A stretch of DNA of 64,000 nucleotides from Sophora flavescens (GCA_030762895.1 CM061070.1:105053054-105117053), one strand, 5' to 3'; shown: positions 46,323-59,150, numbered from the stretch's first letter. A program made the numbers and translations. Notes: generated by a model from the sequence alone, not told the origin.

Positions 46323-47476
46323 ATGCAACGTTCTTTGGCAATGAACTTGCAAAAGCGAACTCAAATTATGATGATGGCAAAGCGAGTGATGAAACCATGT
46401 GATGTGTTCCTTAACCACAGATGCATGGACACAAAAAAAACAGTGGCTACTTTGCTCTATGATCATCTTCGTAGGAACGGGTTTAACCCTTTCTTGGACA
46501 ACAAGAACATGAAGCCAGGGGACAAATTGTTTGAGAAGATCAATGGTGCAGTTATGGAGTGCAAGATTGGCGTTGCTGTTTTCTCTCCTCGTTATTGTGA
46601 GTCATATTTTTGCCTTCACGAGCTGGCTCTTCTAATGGGGTGTAGGAAGAAGATAATACCTATATTCTGTGATGTTAAGCCATCACAGTTGCGAGTTGTC
46701 AGCAATGGAAAGTGGTCGGAGGAGGAACTCAGAAGGTTCAGATGGGCTCTTGAGGAGGCTAAGAGCATTATGGGGCTCACGTTCAATTCTTCAAAAGGGT
46801 ATATATACATTATCAATTTAACTATACATCTACATTAATTCTTTTTATCGAGAATATCCACGACAATAATTATGATCGCAACATTTTGGTTTTGGATGAC
46901 TCCGAAATCGAAATGCGACCATGATTGCGGTCACATCGATCGCATTTTTTTGCAATTAGTTACAAAAACGCAACCACAATTAAAACCTTTATGGAGATGA
47001 TATATATCTGCCGTAACAGCTTTTGTGTAAATAAGGTAATGGAATATTGACATAATGTATGTATTAACTATAACTATAAGACTTGTTCGGGCATAATCTC
47101 TCTTGTTAAACGGTACTGCATTATATCATATGTTATATCATATATAAGAGTGAGAAAAGGGTCATAGCTAAACGAAATAATCATATAGTTATGTTCTCAC
47201 TTCTCAATGCAGAGTACATTTGAAGGGTTTCAACATGGATCCATATATAACCCTGTCTTGTTTTTTTATTTATTTATTTTTGGACTGATTTCTATATATA
47301 GCTCTAGTACTGTAAGTTAAGGCAGAAAGTCCTTAGTTATATTAATTTTCTTTATTGTGAAATGCAGGAACTTGTCCGAAATTGTGACTAGTGCTTCTGA
47401 AATCATTATTGGTAGCATGTTTGAACTTGAGAATGAGGAGCAGATGCAGAATCACAACTCGCCAATTGCTCTTTAG
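46323..47476 (+). CDS. TIR-only (TX-type) protein, two exons
   Basis: Exon 1 is 46323-46798 and exon 2 is 47368-47476, with a GT-AG intron that rejoins the codon for Gly. The 585 bp give 194 aa. Residues of about 24-160 form a TIR domain: CDVFLNHR at the start, then SPRYCESYFCLHEL, then IIPIFCDVKPSQL. Glu100 in the motif CLHEL is in the position of the catalytic glutamate of plant TIR NAD hydrolases. The tail after GLTFNSSKGN is short and acidic, with no NB-ARC or leucine-rich repeat before the next element at 48345. Plant TIR and TX proteins act in immune signalling, and the role here is inferred from that. Several in-frame Met codons (46323, 46341, 46389) make the exact start uncertain; the conserved part begins at Met23 (46389). 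A CDVFLNHR start is usual, though CFLSFRG-type motifs differ in NLR TIRs. Confidence 0.87.
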
Positions 47477-48344
47477 AACTCACCACTTATGCTAGCTAAT
47501 GATGCTGAAGAAAATCTAACCATATACTGCTGATCGGGAACCCATTCTTTTTGATCAGTATAGTATGTTCTACATACTTTACTAAGGTCCTGATAAATAC
47601 CTAATACTTGTAATTTGTTGATAGCTTCATTTAATTCTTATTTCAATAAGGTTATAACATTCAAAACCACGTATTGAATAACATATCAGATTCTTTTATT
47701 CAGTGTATTATATAGCAATACAAAGTGGCAGATATTTCATAAATTAAGGTGCTTCTGTTTATGTAAATTGTTGAAATTATACTGCAAGTCTGCTACTTTT
47801 GGTGTATTCTTCTGTTTTTTTTTATTTTATTTGTGATGTAACAATTGTTGTAGTCTGATTAGTTGAATGTAAATGAAAAAGGTGCTCGCATTCTTCCTCA
47901 TCTTTTAAAAAAATTTGATGTCAAATATAACTCAACTTATCGTTTCGTACGTATTCATGTACTACGTACATTCGGTACTGCATATGAGAGGAGTGTATAT
48001 ATTGGATTTCACTAATTAAGTTTTACTTTTGGTCATGGTACTTAATTAGAAAAAGTGGGGGTTTCATGTTGTTTGTTACCGAATTGATACATTAAAATAT
48101 CGAGTTCTGTTATTTGAACATAAATTTTGGATACCATATGTGACATCGTATATATTCATCTTTATCTCTCACTTACTTTTTATCTTCTTTGCATACACGT
48201 TTCTCGAAAATACACCCTAAAAACAAAAAGGACACCTTATGGTGTCCCCAATTTGTGTACAAAAATCATTTCCATGATATATCATCTTGGATATATTTCA
48301 TGTATAGCAAAAGTAGCAGCTCCCTACTTATTTTTTTCTCTCTT
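47477..48344. other. 3' flank of the TIR-only gene, nothing else recognised
   Basis: A/T-rich, probably containing the 3' UTR. The ORF at 48127-48399 runs across the border of the next transposon and is not a gene. Confidence 0.4.
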
Positions 48345-48374
48345 CACTAGTGCAAAATATGCTTTTAACATTGG

Positions 48375-48860
48375 AGATTCCACGTCGGTTTCTCTATAAC
48401 TGATGTGTAAAACGAGGCGGTGGCATTTTTGAAATTAAAAGCAAATGATTCCACATCGGTTTTAAAATTAACCGACGTGTAAATATTTTCCACATCGGTT
48501 ATATTTTAACCAATGTTTAAAATTAAAACAAAAAAAATTTAAAATTGTAAACTTTTATCTTTTGACATCGGTTCTTTTGGAACCGATGTGTAATATATAG
48601 ATTAACCACATCGGTTTTATTATAACCGATGTATAAAATTTAAAAAAAATAGAAATTAAAATTTTATCTTTCCACATCGGTTCCAGTGAACCGATGTGTA
48701 ATATAAATTAACCACATCGGTTTTAAAATAACCGTTGTAATAAATTTTAAAAAAAATGAAATTTTAAATTAAATCGTAAGTTTCTACATCGGTTATTTTA
48801 GAACCGATGTGAAATATGACTAACCACATCGGTTTTTCAATAACCGATGTGTAATATTTG
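48375..48860. repeat. Left subterminal repeats of the CACTA element
   Basis: About ten copies of CCACATCGGTT-type words, paired head to head with AACCGATGTG so that each pair forms a hairpin of about 30 bp. These are probable binding sites for the TnpA-like protein. Confidence 0.9.
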
Positions 48861-49654
48861 ACAAAACCCTACTTTTTGTTTCTCTTTTCATTCCCTCCAT
48901 CTGTCGTGCGCCCTTTTCCTTTGTTTTGGCTCTGCTCTTCCATATACGAGCAAGAACTGGAACCTTTGTTTTGGTTCATGCTAACGAAGGCTTCACACTA
49001 ACGAGCACACTAAGCAGAAATCACGTTTGGTTGCTTCACCGCCAACAACCTTTTGTTCTTGCTATTAAGAACAGAGCATTCCTTTGTTTTTCATTCCCTC
49101 CACTCGCGATTTCCATTTGCTCCAGGTATTCTTCTTCTTCTTCCACTCACGTTTTCCTCTTCCATTTGTGCCAGGTATTCGTCTTCTTCTTCTCTTTTGA
49201 CTTAGCTTCCTCTTCTATTTCGTTTCTTCCTCTGCAGATCTGACTTAGATTTCGTTTTTTCCTCTGTGATTTTGTTCTTCAATACTGAGTTACGCCTCAA
49301 CAAGGTTTGAACGAAAACCTAACATCTGTGATTTTTTTCAGATTCTTGAGATTTTTTAGATTTTTGATTTTGTGTCTGTGAAAACCTGGTTGTTGTGAGG
49401 CTAATGGTGAACTGCATCCATGTACAACATGTCTAGGCTCTATCATGAGTGTGTTAGTGCCTTGTTGTGACCCCTTTGATGAAGTTTGTGTCTTGAGTCC
49501 TTGTTCTGTGTATACTTGTGTTGTTCTGTGTGTGAAGTCTTATAAAGTGTGAATCTGTGTCTAATCCACCATAGTGGAAATGGCTCCAAGACTGGATTTT
49601 TCCAATTGGTGGACAAAGGATACACAGAAAGGAACACCAGTGGTGGTATCACGC

Positions 49655-49920
49655 GTCACGACCGTCATACCTGTCACGGCTAGGCCGTGACTGATTCTGC
49701 CTTGGAGGTTGCTTCACTGGTTGGTCTGTCACGGCCGTGACCACCATCACGGCTAGGCCGTGATCAGTTCTGCCTGTGAAGGTCTGGTTTAGTTTGCATG
49801 TCACGACCGTGATGGACATCACGGGCTGGCCGTGACCGTTCTGACTTTTCCATTCTTTCTTTTCAGCTCTACTCGATCATGGCCGTGATGGCTGTTACGG
49901 CTAGGCCGTGATGGGCTCTG
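49655..49920. repeat. Array of TCACGGCCGTGA-type palindromes
   Basis: Four units at about 49658, 49732, 49801 and 49876, spaced 69-75 bp. Each has a first palindrome (TCACGACCGT or TCACGGCCGTGA) followed by a second (TCACGGCTAGGCCGTGA) and then GTTCTGCCT or a close relative. GC content is far above the surroundings. It lies 0.5 kb upstream of the TNP2-like gene. Confidence 0.85.
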
Positions 49921-50424
49921 TTTGGCTCATTTTCTTCACTTTCCAAGCCCCATCTTCATGCAAGCTACATAATTAGTAAAGCCTTAGTTTCCCGTTTGAG
50001 ATGCAATACTAATGAGCACACATGTACGTGCTTAATGTACCGCTCATTGTGTTGGATCTTGAATTGTTCAAAGTTGGACAGTTTGGGAAAAAACTTTTTC
50101 TTCATTCAGTTAAAATAGTTATTCATTGATTCTAATGTTATATACTTGATGAAAGTTCGGATTGATACATTTCCTTTCGTTCTCCAGGTGCATACTTTAT
50201 CGTGGTGGATGTCATCGCGTTCAAGTCGTGTACGTCGAAGACCAAAGGGAAATGCTGCCGAAATTTTGTCGAGTATAAGCATGAGAGTTAAGGACCGACT
50301 GTTAACCGAATGTTGAAAAAGTTTATTCTTGAATGGGATAGGGCCATACCCTGTCATAAGAAGTGGTTGATGAATATGTTGGACTAAGTACGAAGTTATT
50401 GGTTTAGTCATTGATCGCGGTTAG

Positions 50425-53400
50425 ATGAATGCTAGACGGACAAGTGATGAGTATGAGAATGGAGTTGAATATTTTCTACAGTTTGCAAAAACAAATGCTA
50501 CTGATAGTGGTAACGGAAGGTTTTATTGTCCTTGTGTTAACTGTTTGAATGAGAGACGACTAGAAGCTGAGGAGATACGTGATCATCTTATTTGTGAGGG
50601 GATTTGCAAGAGTTATACAACATGGATATGTCATGGTGAATCGTTAGACAGGCCGAGGGTGTCGGATAGATTGGAAGTTGATGATGTTGAAATGGACGAT
50701 GGACTAGAGGACATGATCCATGATGTTGGGCAAGAGTATTTTCGGCACACACATGTGTATGATACTTTGTGCAGTGATGCGGAAGTGGTTTTGTATCCGG
50801 GGTGCACTAATTTCACACGGTTGTTAGCGGTGTTAAGATTGTTCAATGTGAAGGCGAGAAATGGGTGGAGCGATAAAAGCTTTACCGAATTGCTTGAGTT
50901 GTTGAAAGACATGCTTCCAGAAGGCAACACATTGCCATCTCGAAACTATGAGGCGAAGAAGATATTGTGTCCGATGGGTATGGAGTATAAGAAAATACAC
51001 GCTTGCCCCAATGATTGCATATTGTACAGGAAAGAGTTTGAAGAGATGCACGAGTGCCCCAGGTGTGGGGTATCATGCTACAAAGTGAAGGATGGTGATT
51101 CTAGTTGTGATGTGGTCACCAAAGGTCCTCCTGCGAAGGTGTTATGGTATCTTCCCGTGATTCCGCGGTTCAAGCGTTTGTTTGCTAATGTAAATGATGC
51201 AAAGAACATTAGATGGCATGCAGATGAGAGGAAGTGTGATGGACAGCTTCGCCATCCGGCCGATTCTTTGCAATGGAAGAGAATTGATAGTTTGTTTCCG
51301 GATTTCGGTAATGAGCCCAGAAACCTTAGGCTTGGACTTGCTACCGATGGAATGAATCCATATGGAAACTTAAGTAGTATTCATAGTTCATGGCCTGTTC
51401 TCCTGGTAATTTACAACCTGTCTCCTTGGTTGTGCATGAAGCGCAAATACATTATGTTAAGTATGATGATTTCGGGTCCTAAACAGTCAGGAAATGATAT
51501 TGATGTTTATCTGAGTCCCTTGATTTAAGACTTGAGAATGTTGTGGGATGAAGGCGTTGATGTGATTGACAAGTATTGCCGTGAGACATTCAGATTGCGT
51601 GCCATGTTATTTTGCACCATCAATGACTTTCCAGCATACGGGAACCTGTGTGGCTATAGTGTTAAGGGGCATAAAGCATGTCCAATATGTGAAGAAGGCA
51701 CATGTTACCATCAACTGCAACATGGAAGGAAGACAGTTTACCTTGGGCATCGGAGATTTCTCCGACGTAGTCATCCTTATCGTAGATTGAGAAAAGCTTT
51801 CAATGGATTTTCGGAGAATGAAATTGCTCCGGTGGCCTTGACTGGAGAGCAAGTTTATGAAAGGGTGAACAACACTAATGTTATCTATGGGAAGACGAAG
51901 AAGGCTACCGAGAAAAAAATATGGAAGAAGAGGTCGATCTTCTTTGATCTTCCATACTGGTGCAAGCTTGATGTAAGACATTGTATTGATGTGATGCATG
52001 TGGAGAAAAATGTGTGTGACAGTTTAATCGGAACGCTTCTCAACATTCAAGGCAAGACAAAGGATGGTGTGAATGCTCGTCTGGATCTAGTTGCGATGGG
52101 TATATGAGAGCAGTTAGCTCCACATAAAGTGGGGGATAAGAAGACATATTTGCCCCCAGCATGTCATACTTTATCAAAAAAAGAGAAAAGAAGTTTCTGT
52201 GAATGTCTACAGGGAATCAAAGTGCCACAGGGTTACTCTTCAAATATCAAAAGACTTGTCTCAATGAAAGATCTCAAATTAGTTGGCTTAAAGTCTCATG
52301 ATTGTCATGTCTTGATGCAACAACTACTACTGGTGGCTATTCGTGACATATTGCCTAAAAAAGTTAGACAAGCCATTACTAGGTTATGCTTATTCTTCAA
52401 TGCTATATGTAGCAAGGTCATTGACACTAAAAAGTTGGATGACTTGGAAAATGAGGCAGCCATTATCTTGTGCCAATTGGAGATGTATTTTCCACCTTCA
52501 TTTTTTGACATCATGGTTCATTTGATTGTTCATCTAGTGAGGGAGATTAGATTGTGTGGCCCCGTTTATTTAAGGTGGATGTACCCGGTTGAGTGATACA
52601 TGAAGATCTTGAAAGGATATATGAAGAATCCACACCGTCCTGAAGCATCTATTGTTGAAAGGTATGTTGCAGAAAAAGCTATTGAGTTTTGTACAGACTA
52701 TATGTCAGAAGCGGAACCTGTAGGGCTTCCGAAGTCTCGTCACGAAGGAAGATATGATGGTAAAGGTACACGAGGTATCACTGTTAAGAGCATGGATCGT
52801 TAGGAAGTGCTTTAAGCACATTTGTATATATTGAATAACACTGATGAGGTTGAACCATACTCCATCATCAATGAAACTTACCCTGGAATGAATGAAAAAT
52901 GGTGTTTGAACAAGCATAACAAGACTTTCTTGAACTGTTTTAAAGAAAAAATTGCAAAGGATGGTATTGCTTCTGATACATTAAAATGGCTAGCACAGGG
53001 GCCTAACTTTGATGTTATATGCTGGAGTGGGTACGATATCAATAAGTTTTCCTTCTATACAAATTCCCAGGATGACAAAAGTACTATGGAAAAGAGTGGG
53101 GTTATGGTCGTCACTGAGTCCATGCATTTCTCTAGTTCGAAAGATAAAAACCCTGTTATGGCATCCGTTTCATACTTTGGAATCATTGAAGAGATATGGG
53201 AGGTTGATTACACGAAGTTTAGAGTACCTGTTTTTAAATGTCAGTGGGTCGACAGTAACAATGGTGTACAAACCGATGAGTTAGGATTCAAATTGGTGGA
53301 CCTTAATAAGGTAGGTAATAAAGAAGAGTCTTTCATCATGGCATCCCAAGCAAAGCAAGTGTTTTATATCGGTGATCCTTCTAACAAAAGGTGGTCAGTG

Positions 53401-53583
53401 GTTCTCCAGGGAAAAAACATGTATAATGGTAGTGAGGGAAATCAAGATTCAACTCTTGATATTTCTGATACTCCTTCTTTCTCAACACGAGTGCCTAATT
53501 TCAATGAGGAAAATGAAGTGGATGATGTACATGCTACTCGTAATGATCACCAAGAAGGGTTATGGGAGAACTTTACTAATTGA
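50425..53583 (+). pseudogene. TNP2-like CACTA transposase, 1052 codons with five stops
   Basis: One frame runs from 50425 to the stop at 53581-53583 with no frameshift. N-terminal is a Transpos_assoc-type zinc region (FYCPCVNCLN, then HLICEGI). The TNP2 core (Transposase_21 family) follows at about residues 190-560, with the DDE-type motifs ATDGMNPYG and NDIDVYL and a Cys-rich ECPRCG. Then comes a DUF4218-like block (FDIMVHLIVHLVREI, YLRWMYPVE) and a DUF4216-like block (GIIEEIWEVDY, then FKCQWVD). Stops are at 51526, 52105, 52594, 52801 and 52813. Four of them are single C-to-T changes from the expected Arg or Gln codon. In an intact element this is the cutting and joining enzyme. The original start may lie a few codons upstream, where TTGATCGCGGTTAG looks like a damaged start. 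Confidence 0.9.
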
Positions 53584-53741
53584 CCACAAAGTAAGTTTAG
53601 TTTGAGTTATGTTTAAAGGCATATTATATGTTTACGTTGATATTTATAGGTTATGTTTACGTACGTTGATCGATATTTATAAGTTATGTTTGATATTTAT
53701 CCTGACATACTAACAAGTTTTTTTTGTTTAAACGGGTATAC

Positions 53742-56700
53742 ATGGCTGGTCCTGAGGATATCCCTCCTTCATGCAGCGGGTCGGAGACCCCGTCTACGGG
53801 TAGAAAGGGTAGACGTGCCACACGAATGAGGAATTTGACTGCCAACCATGGTTCAAATCAAAGGATAAGAATAGACTTTGATAATAACCTCAATCATATT
53901 AGGCCAATGGCAGAGCAGTTTAACAGTTTTGTGGCGACCCTTGCTAGAAGCAGGCCTAGTATACTCATTGATAATTGGAAAGATGTACCGGCGGACGTGA
54001 AGGATCAGATATGGAGGAGTATTCTGGTATCTATACTTTTACATCCTATGTTTGTCTGTATCTAATTTATTTTAATCTTACTAATATCATACAGTAATTC
54101 GTTGATTCTTTTGGTGTTAATGTAGCTCACCTTTGACATACCAGATACGACGGATATGAAGAAGCGTTTGAAAAAGTATGCTGGTGAGCGTTGGACGGCT
54201 TTTAAGGTCGACCGGGGCGGATACTATGTATTCAATCCAACATGTGAAAAGAACCCGCTTGAGGTGTACCCGTTTCTTGAGCAGGCGACGTGGGATCGCT
54301 TTGTTCAGAGCCGACATGATCCTGGATTTCATGTTAACTTATTTGATTTGTGTCTAAATTTATGTAATTTCATTAATTTTATTTACTTATGTAATTTAAT
54401 TGTCTTCTATTTATAACAGGAGAAGAGGAAAAAGGGGCAGGAAAACCAAAGCAAAAATGTCTACCCCCATGTCATGTCTCGTGGGAGATATAAAAAGCTT
54501 GGTCAAATAATGGTGGAAGAGGAAAAGAAAGCACGTCAGGAAGCAGCATCTCGGGCGGATCCTAACGCTAAAAATCGTCCAGAGGTTGTTGATCCACCTC
54601 CACCCCCACGCCATCGTAAATGGAAAAGGGCCCGACAAAGAAAAACGGGACAATATACATCTGAGGAGGCCCGCCAAGTAGCTGAGAAGATTGTAAGTAT
54701 AGTTTGAATTGTAATTGTCATTTTAAGATTGTTACCGAATTGTAATGTGACCTGATATTTTATATGTAAAAGGATGCCTTGGAAGAGCAGGTAACCCAAG
54801 GAACCTTTGTTCCTAGAAGACGCGATGATATCTTAGCTGCTGCCATCGGTAAACCAGACCACCCGAGCCATATCATTGGTGTTGGATGGGGCGTCGGCAT
54901 TCGCCAATACCATGGTTCATCTTCACACCAATGCCACAGGGATGTTGATGCAGATAGAGCACGGCTAAAACAGGAGATTGCATCTGAGCTTAGACAGGAG
55001 ATGGCCGAGCAGTTTGCCCAGCAGATGGCAATATTGACTTCTATGTCCTAGCAGATGACAGCCGGTGTCCAACCCTCTGTCCATGTGAGCACTAAGGGCT
55101 CATGTGATCCTCCTCATCAGCCTGAAAATGATGACGATGGTGATGATGATGATGACGACCCTGATAGGTGTGAGCTGTATGTTGATGATCATCATGATCG
55201 CTACTTAGTGACATTAGGGAGGGCACATAATAACTTAGGTAATACCATACACCATCGTTTATTAAAGGATGATCAGGTGAGGGTCGTTGTTGAGATTATT
55301 CGAGATGTTGATGCTCGAGTCCCTGTGCCCACTGAGGAGGTTCAAACAGTGGGTCAGGCCCCCGATAACTTCATCCTCTGGCCAAGAAGACTGGTCAGCT
55401 TTCTTGTTGCATCTGAGGTATTCAGTTAGTTGTGTTTTTCTATATTCATAGTTGAAATTATTTATTATTGTTTAAAGATAATGCTTTCTTTTTATTCGTT
55501 ATAGGATGTTGGACATGATATTCTGCCTAAAAGGTCGGATCCAAGAAGACCAGAGATGTATGCTCCTGCCAAGGTATTCATTTGACCATTTAATTAATTA
55601 CAAATGAAATAACTTATCTGTGATTACTAATATATATCTTTGTTGTTTAGGGGATCGACAAAGGGGCACCTAGTGATGTTTTTAAACTTCTGGCTATACA
55701 GGTTGTTACCATGGAGAATGACGCAACTTTGGTAAGGTTGGAACATGATGCCAGTCCAGGTGATGAACTGTATATCCCAAAGAAGGAACTTATGGAGATT
55801 GTCCTCAATAAAGAAATGGCTAGTTCTGCACACCTATCGTTATGGTGCACGTAAGTACATTTTATTTATAAGTTAAGTAATTAATTTTTAAATACTATGA
55901 TAATTAACATGTTTTTTCAACATAGTAGGTATCTGCATCGTATGTTAGTTGATTAGGGTAACCTCGCCCTTTATGGGTTCATTGACCCCATGTTCATTCA
56001 GGGTGATGTTCTCCTAGCATCAGAAGACCCGGTCACCACCATACGTGATATACTTGCCCGAGACGATCATCAATTCTACCTTGCGCCTTATCTCAATAAG
56101 TAAGTACCGGTTATTTAATTATAACTATATATGACTTAGTCACTAATTGTTCCGCAAATACAGCCAGCATTGGCAACTGTTGATCTTGTACCCTAGGATG
56201 AACGTCGTGGTCTTCTTCTGCTCAATTGGAAATAAGCCGACGAATGAACTAAAGACGATCATCGAAACGTAAGCATTAAAATACTTTATAATCAGTAATG
56301 TAGTTGTTTTAATTATCTGAAATCTATTATATATACTTTAATTAATGTTTATTTTGTCATGATAGTTCTATTAATGCAAACCACATGTTGCGTGGTGAAA
56401 GGCGTCGGGCTATCAGATGGATTATTCCTAGCGTAAGATATTTATTAGTTCAAATGCATCAAATGCAGTGGGTGTAATTATTGATTTCTATTTAATTCCT
56501 CATATTCTAATTGGGTTTCATTTGTACGTAGTCGCGTATATAATGTGGATCATGGGAATGTGGATACTATGTGATGAAGTGGATGTTCAAAATTATCTCC
56601 TCCAGGATCACTGAAAGATGGCACGAGGTAAATGTTAATTGACAACAATTAGAAGTAACAGTTATAGATTCGTTATATGTTTTATGTTAGTTTATTACTT

Positions 56701-56828
56701 AAAAGATATAATCTTTTGTCCAATTAAACTTGCAGATATTCATCAATCCAACTCCATTATCTGATTCCGACATCAACAACATAAGGAGGCGTTGGGCAAC
56801 TTTCTTTCTTGAAGTGTACCAACCATAG
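53742..56828 (+). pseudogene. TnpA-like (Transposase_24) protein joined to a Ulp1-type cysteine protease, 11 exons
   Basis: Exons are 53742-54026, 54126-54332, 54420-54692, 54773-55417, 55505-55573, 55651-55850, 55926-56099, 56164-56268, 56366-56432, 56532-56627 and 56736-56828. All introns are GT-AG and all phases agree, giving 2214 bp (738 codons). The first half matches the plant Ptta/En/Spm Transposase_24 pattern (MKKRLKKYAGERWTAFK, then DRFVQSRHDPGF, then MSRGRYKKLG and a helical tail). The second half has a Ulp1 (C48) protease core: His in NQHWQLLILYP (codon 56168) and Cys in WECGYYVMKWM (codon 56559). Three stops interrupt it, at 55049 (TAG), 55954 (TAG) and 56541 (TAA), each explainable as a C-to-T change in a Gln codon. 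The TnpA half should bind the subterminal repeats; the job of the protease half is unknown. Confidence 0.88.
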
Positions 56829-57159
56829 TTTGTATATATGTAATTAGTTTAAAAACTTATCATGTACTAGCTATAGTGTACTTTTGACTGATCATATGTA
56901 TTTTGATATGAACTCTATAATATATTATGTAGCTTTTTGGTTTCTAATTATCTTTGTTGTCTGAATGTAATTGAACGTACATATGTATTGTTCGTAATAA
57001 ATTCAGTATATATTAATTTAGTGTGTTTTTGTTGTACAAAAGTGATTGTGTTGAGAATATTTAGAATATGTTATTCTGGTATTGATCTGCATTACTAAAA
57101 CAGAGGAAAGGAATGATAGAAATGTAAAAAAGAGTTTTTTTTAAAAAAAGTAGACTTTA

Positions 57160-57465
57160 CACATCGGTTTTCAGGAAAACCGATGTGTAAATTGAAATTT
57201 TCACATTAGTTTTTTTAAAACCGATGTGTAAAGACTAATTGCCACATCGGGTTTAAACAAAACCGATGTGGAAAGTGATATTTCCAATAGGTTACCCATT
57301 AACAAATGAACTTTTCACATTGGTTAATGTTAAAACCGCTGTTAAAAATGTACTTTAAACATCGGTTTTAAAACCGATGTGAAAAGTAACAATAAACAAT
57401 ATCGGTCTTTTCAACATCAGTTTGAAAACCGATGTGAAAAACCAAAAATAACCGATGTGGAATCC
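57160..57465. repeat. Right subterminal repeats of the CACTA element
   Basis: The same CACATCGGTT and AACCGATGTG pairs as at the left end, six to eight copies, some diverged. Confidence 0.9.
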
Positions 57466-57539
57466 TTTTTTTTTGTACTAGTGCTTTATCCTATACAGAT
57501 AGTAATTCAATAATGTGACGTAAGTTTAAGACTCAATGA

Positions 57540-59150
57540 CTTAGAAATTTTGATATATTATAAATAAAATTTAATGTGTGTGCAAGTGTTTTAGTGTCAA
57601 ATTGCAAAGACAATCAAGCAGTGATCAACAAGTTCATTAAGCAAATTCAAGGAAAATATTCAAGGAAGAACTTGAAGGAATCAAGGAGCTGCATGTAGAA
57701 ATCAAAAGAGCAAAGTCAAAGATCAAAGGATCATCAAGACCAATCTTAAAGGAGAATTTTAGATTTAAGTCTTAGATGATTTGTAAGAGAAAGAAATCTC
57801 TTAGTCACAAGATAGCTCAACTAAAAAGATACATGAAGAAAATCAATTTTCATAACCTGCATTAAAAGGAATAAGTTTTTTTTAATGAAAATGATTTTTG
57901 GAAATAAGGAAATTATTTGTCAGGTACAACCATGTAATCAATGGATGTATGTCTGCTACTGTAACTGACAAATGAATTTAAGATTTTTGATTCAATACAT
58001 AGATGTATTGAATAGGTGTGCTGATGGATTAACCAAGTTCAAGTTTTTGAAAAACACGTAGAACCATGTATTACACAGGTGTACAAAAACTATCAGAACT
58101 ATCAGTATGAAATTGGTTAATACAGCTCTGTACTCAACCCCTGTTCAGGAACCAGAATCAAGAAAACAAATTCTGTTATCAGACCCAAATCTGTTTTAAT
58201 TGATCCTAACGACTATAACTTATTTCCTATATATAGAGGGATCAAAGGAACACTTTCAATATATCATAAGTGTACAAAATCAATTAGAGATATCAATTGT
58301 GAAATCATTCATCTTATTGCTTGAGCTTTATTGTGAAAAAGAGTGTTTCAATTCTCATAAGAACTTCAATTTGTATATCTGACTATTGAGAGTTAGGAAT
58401 CAATCTTTCTGTACGTTTCGATTGTAAAGAGAGAGGGGGTCTCTCTGTGTGATTAGGGTGAGGAATCCTAAGGAAAAACATTGATTGAGGCTCTTCACAA
58501 GAGTGTGGTATCTCGAGGTGAATGAGTGCTCTGGTGTAAAGGTTTTTCAAGCTACCTGGCTAAAGCTTGTTGTGTTAGTGTGTGAATACCCACAGGTGGA
58601 GTGGGGACCTGATATAAGTCACAGTGGTGGTGGTTGAACCAGTATAAAACTGATTGTGTGGATCTCTAAACTCAAACTCTTTAATTTCTGTCTTGCGCAT
58701 ATAACTGTGATCTTGATGTTCTAAGATTTCTATTGATATCAGTTCTTGAACTGTTTAATATGAATTAAAACCAGAGTATTATTGCAATCAATCTTGAGTT
58801 ATTAATTGTTCAAAACCGAGTTGATTAAGGCTTTTCTTGATCACTGAAACTGATATATTGTAACTTCAGTTCTTGACTGATTAAGGCCTGTATCTAATAC
58901 CTGTACGACCCTGAACCGAACTTCTTTATGTTTGATTCAATCACTGTTTAATTGATAGCTGTGAGCTGTGAAATTGAATCTTATTACTGATTTATCTTTC
59001 TGAATTAATCTTTCTTTCCTCACCACCTTCTATTCAAGATTTTATAAAAAAAACCCTTCACTTTATTTGTAAAAGATCCTGAGGCAACTCTGATTTGAAA
59101 AGTAAAGTTTTTGAAATTTTTTTTTAAACCCCCCCTCCTGAGTCTTTGAA
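57540..59150 (+). repeat. Sirevirus-like LTR sequence
   Basis: It has the order seen at 7560-8800: AGTGTGGTATCTCGAGG-type leader text, then GGTTGAACCAGTATAAAAC, then CTCAAACTCTTTAATTTC, and ends AAACCCCCCCTCCTGAGTC near 59127. No gag or pol lies next to it, so it is a probable solo or partial LTR. LTR limits were not fixed. Confidence 0.45.

Larger units (their letters stand above)
48345..57483 (+). mobile_element. CACTA (En/Spm) element, 9.1 kb, with both transposition genes
   Basis: The ends are CACTAGTGCAAAA and, reversed, CACTAGTACAAAA. The 3-bp duplication CTT flanks it (48342-48344 and 57484-57486). Subterminal repeats CCACATCGGTT and AACCGATGTG fill 48375-48860 and 57160-57465 as short palindromes. 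Inside, on the plus strand, are a TNP2-like transposase gene (50425-53583) and a second gene (53742-56828) with a TnpA-like half and a Ulp1-like half. A palindromic array lies at 49655-49920. The structure is complete, but both genes carry nonsense codons. Confidence 0.95.
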
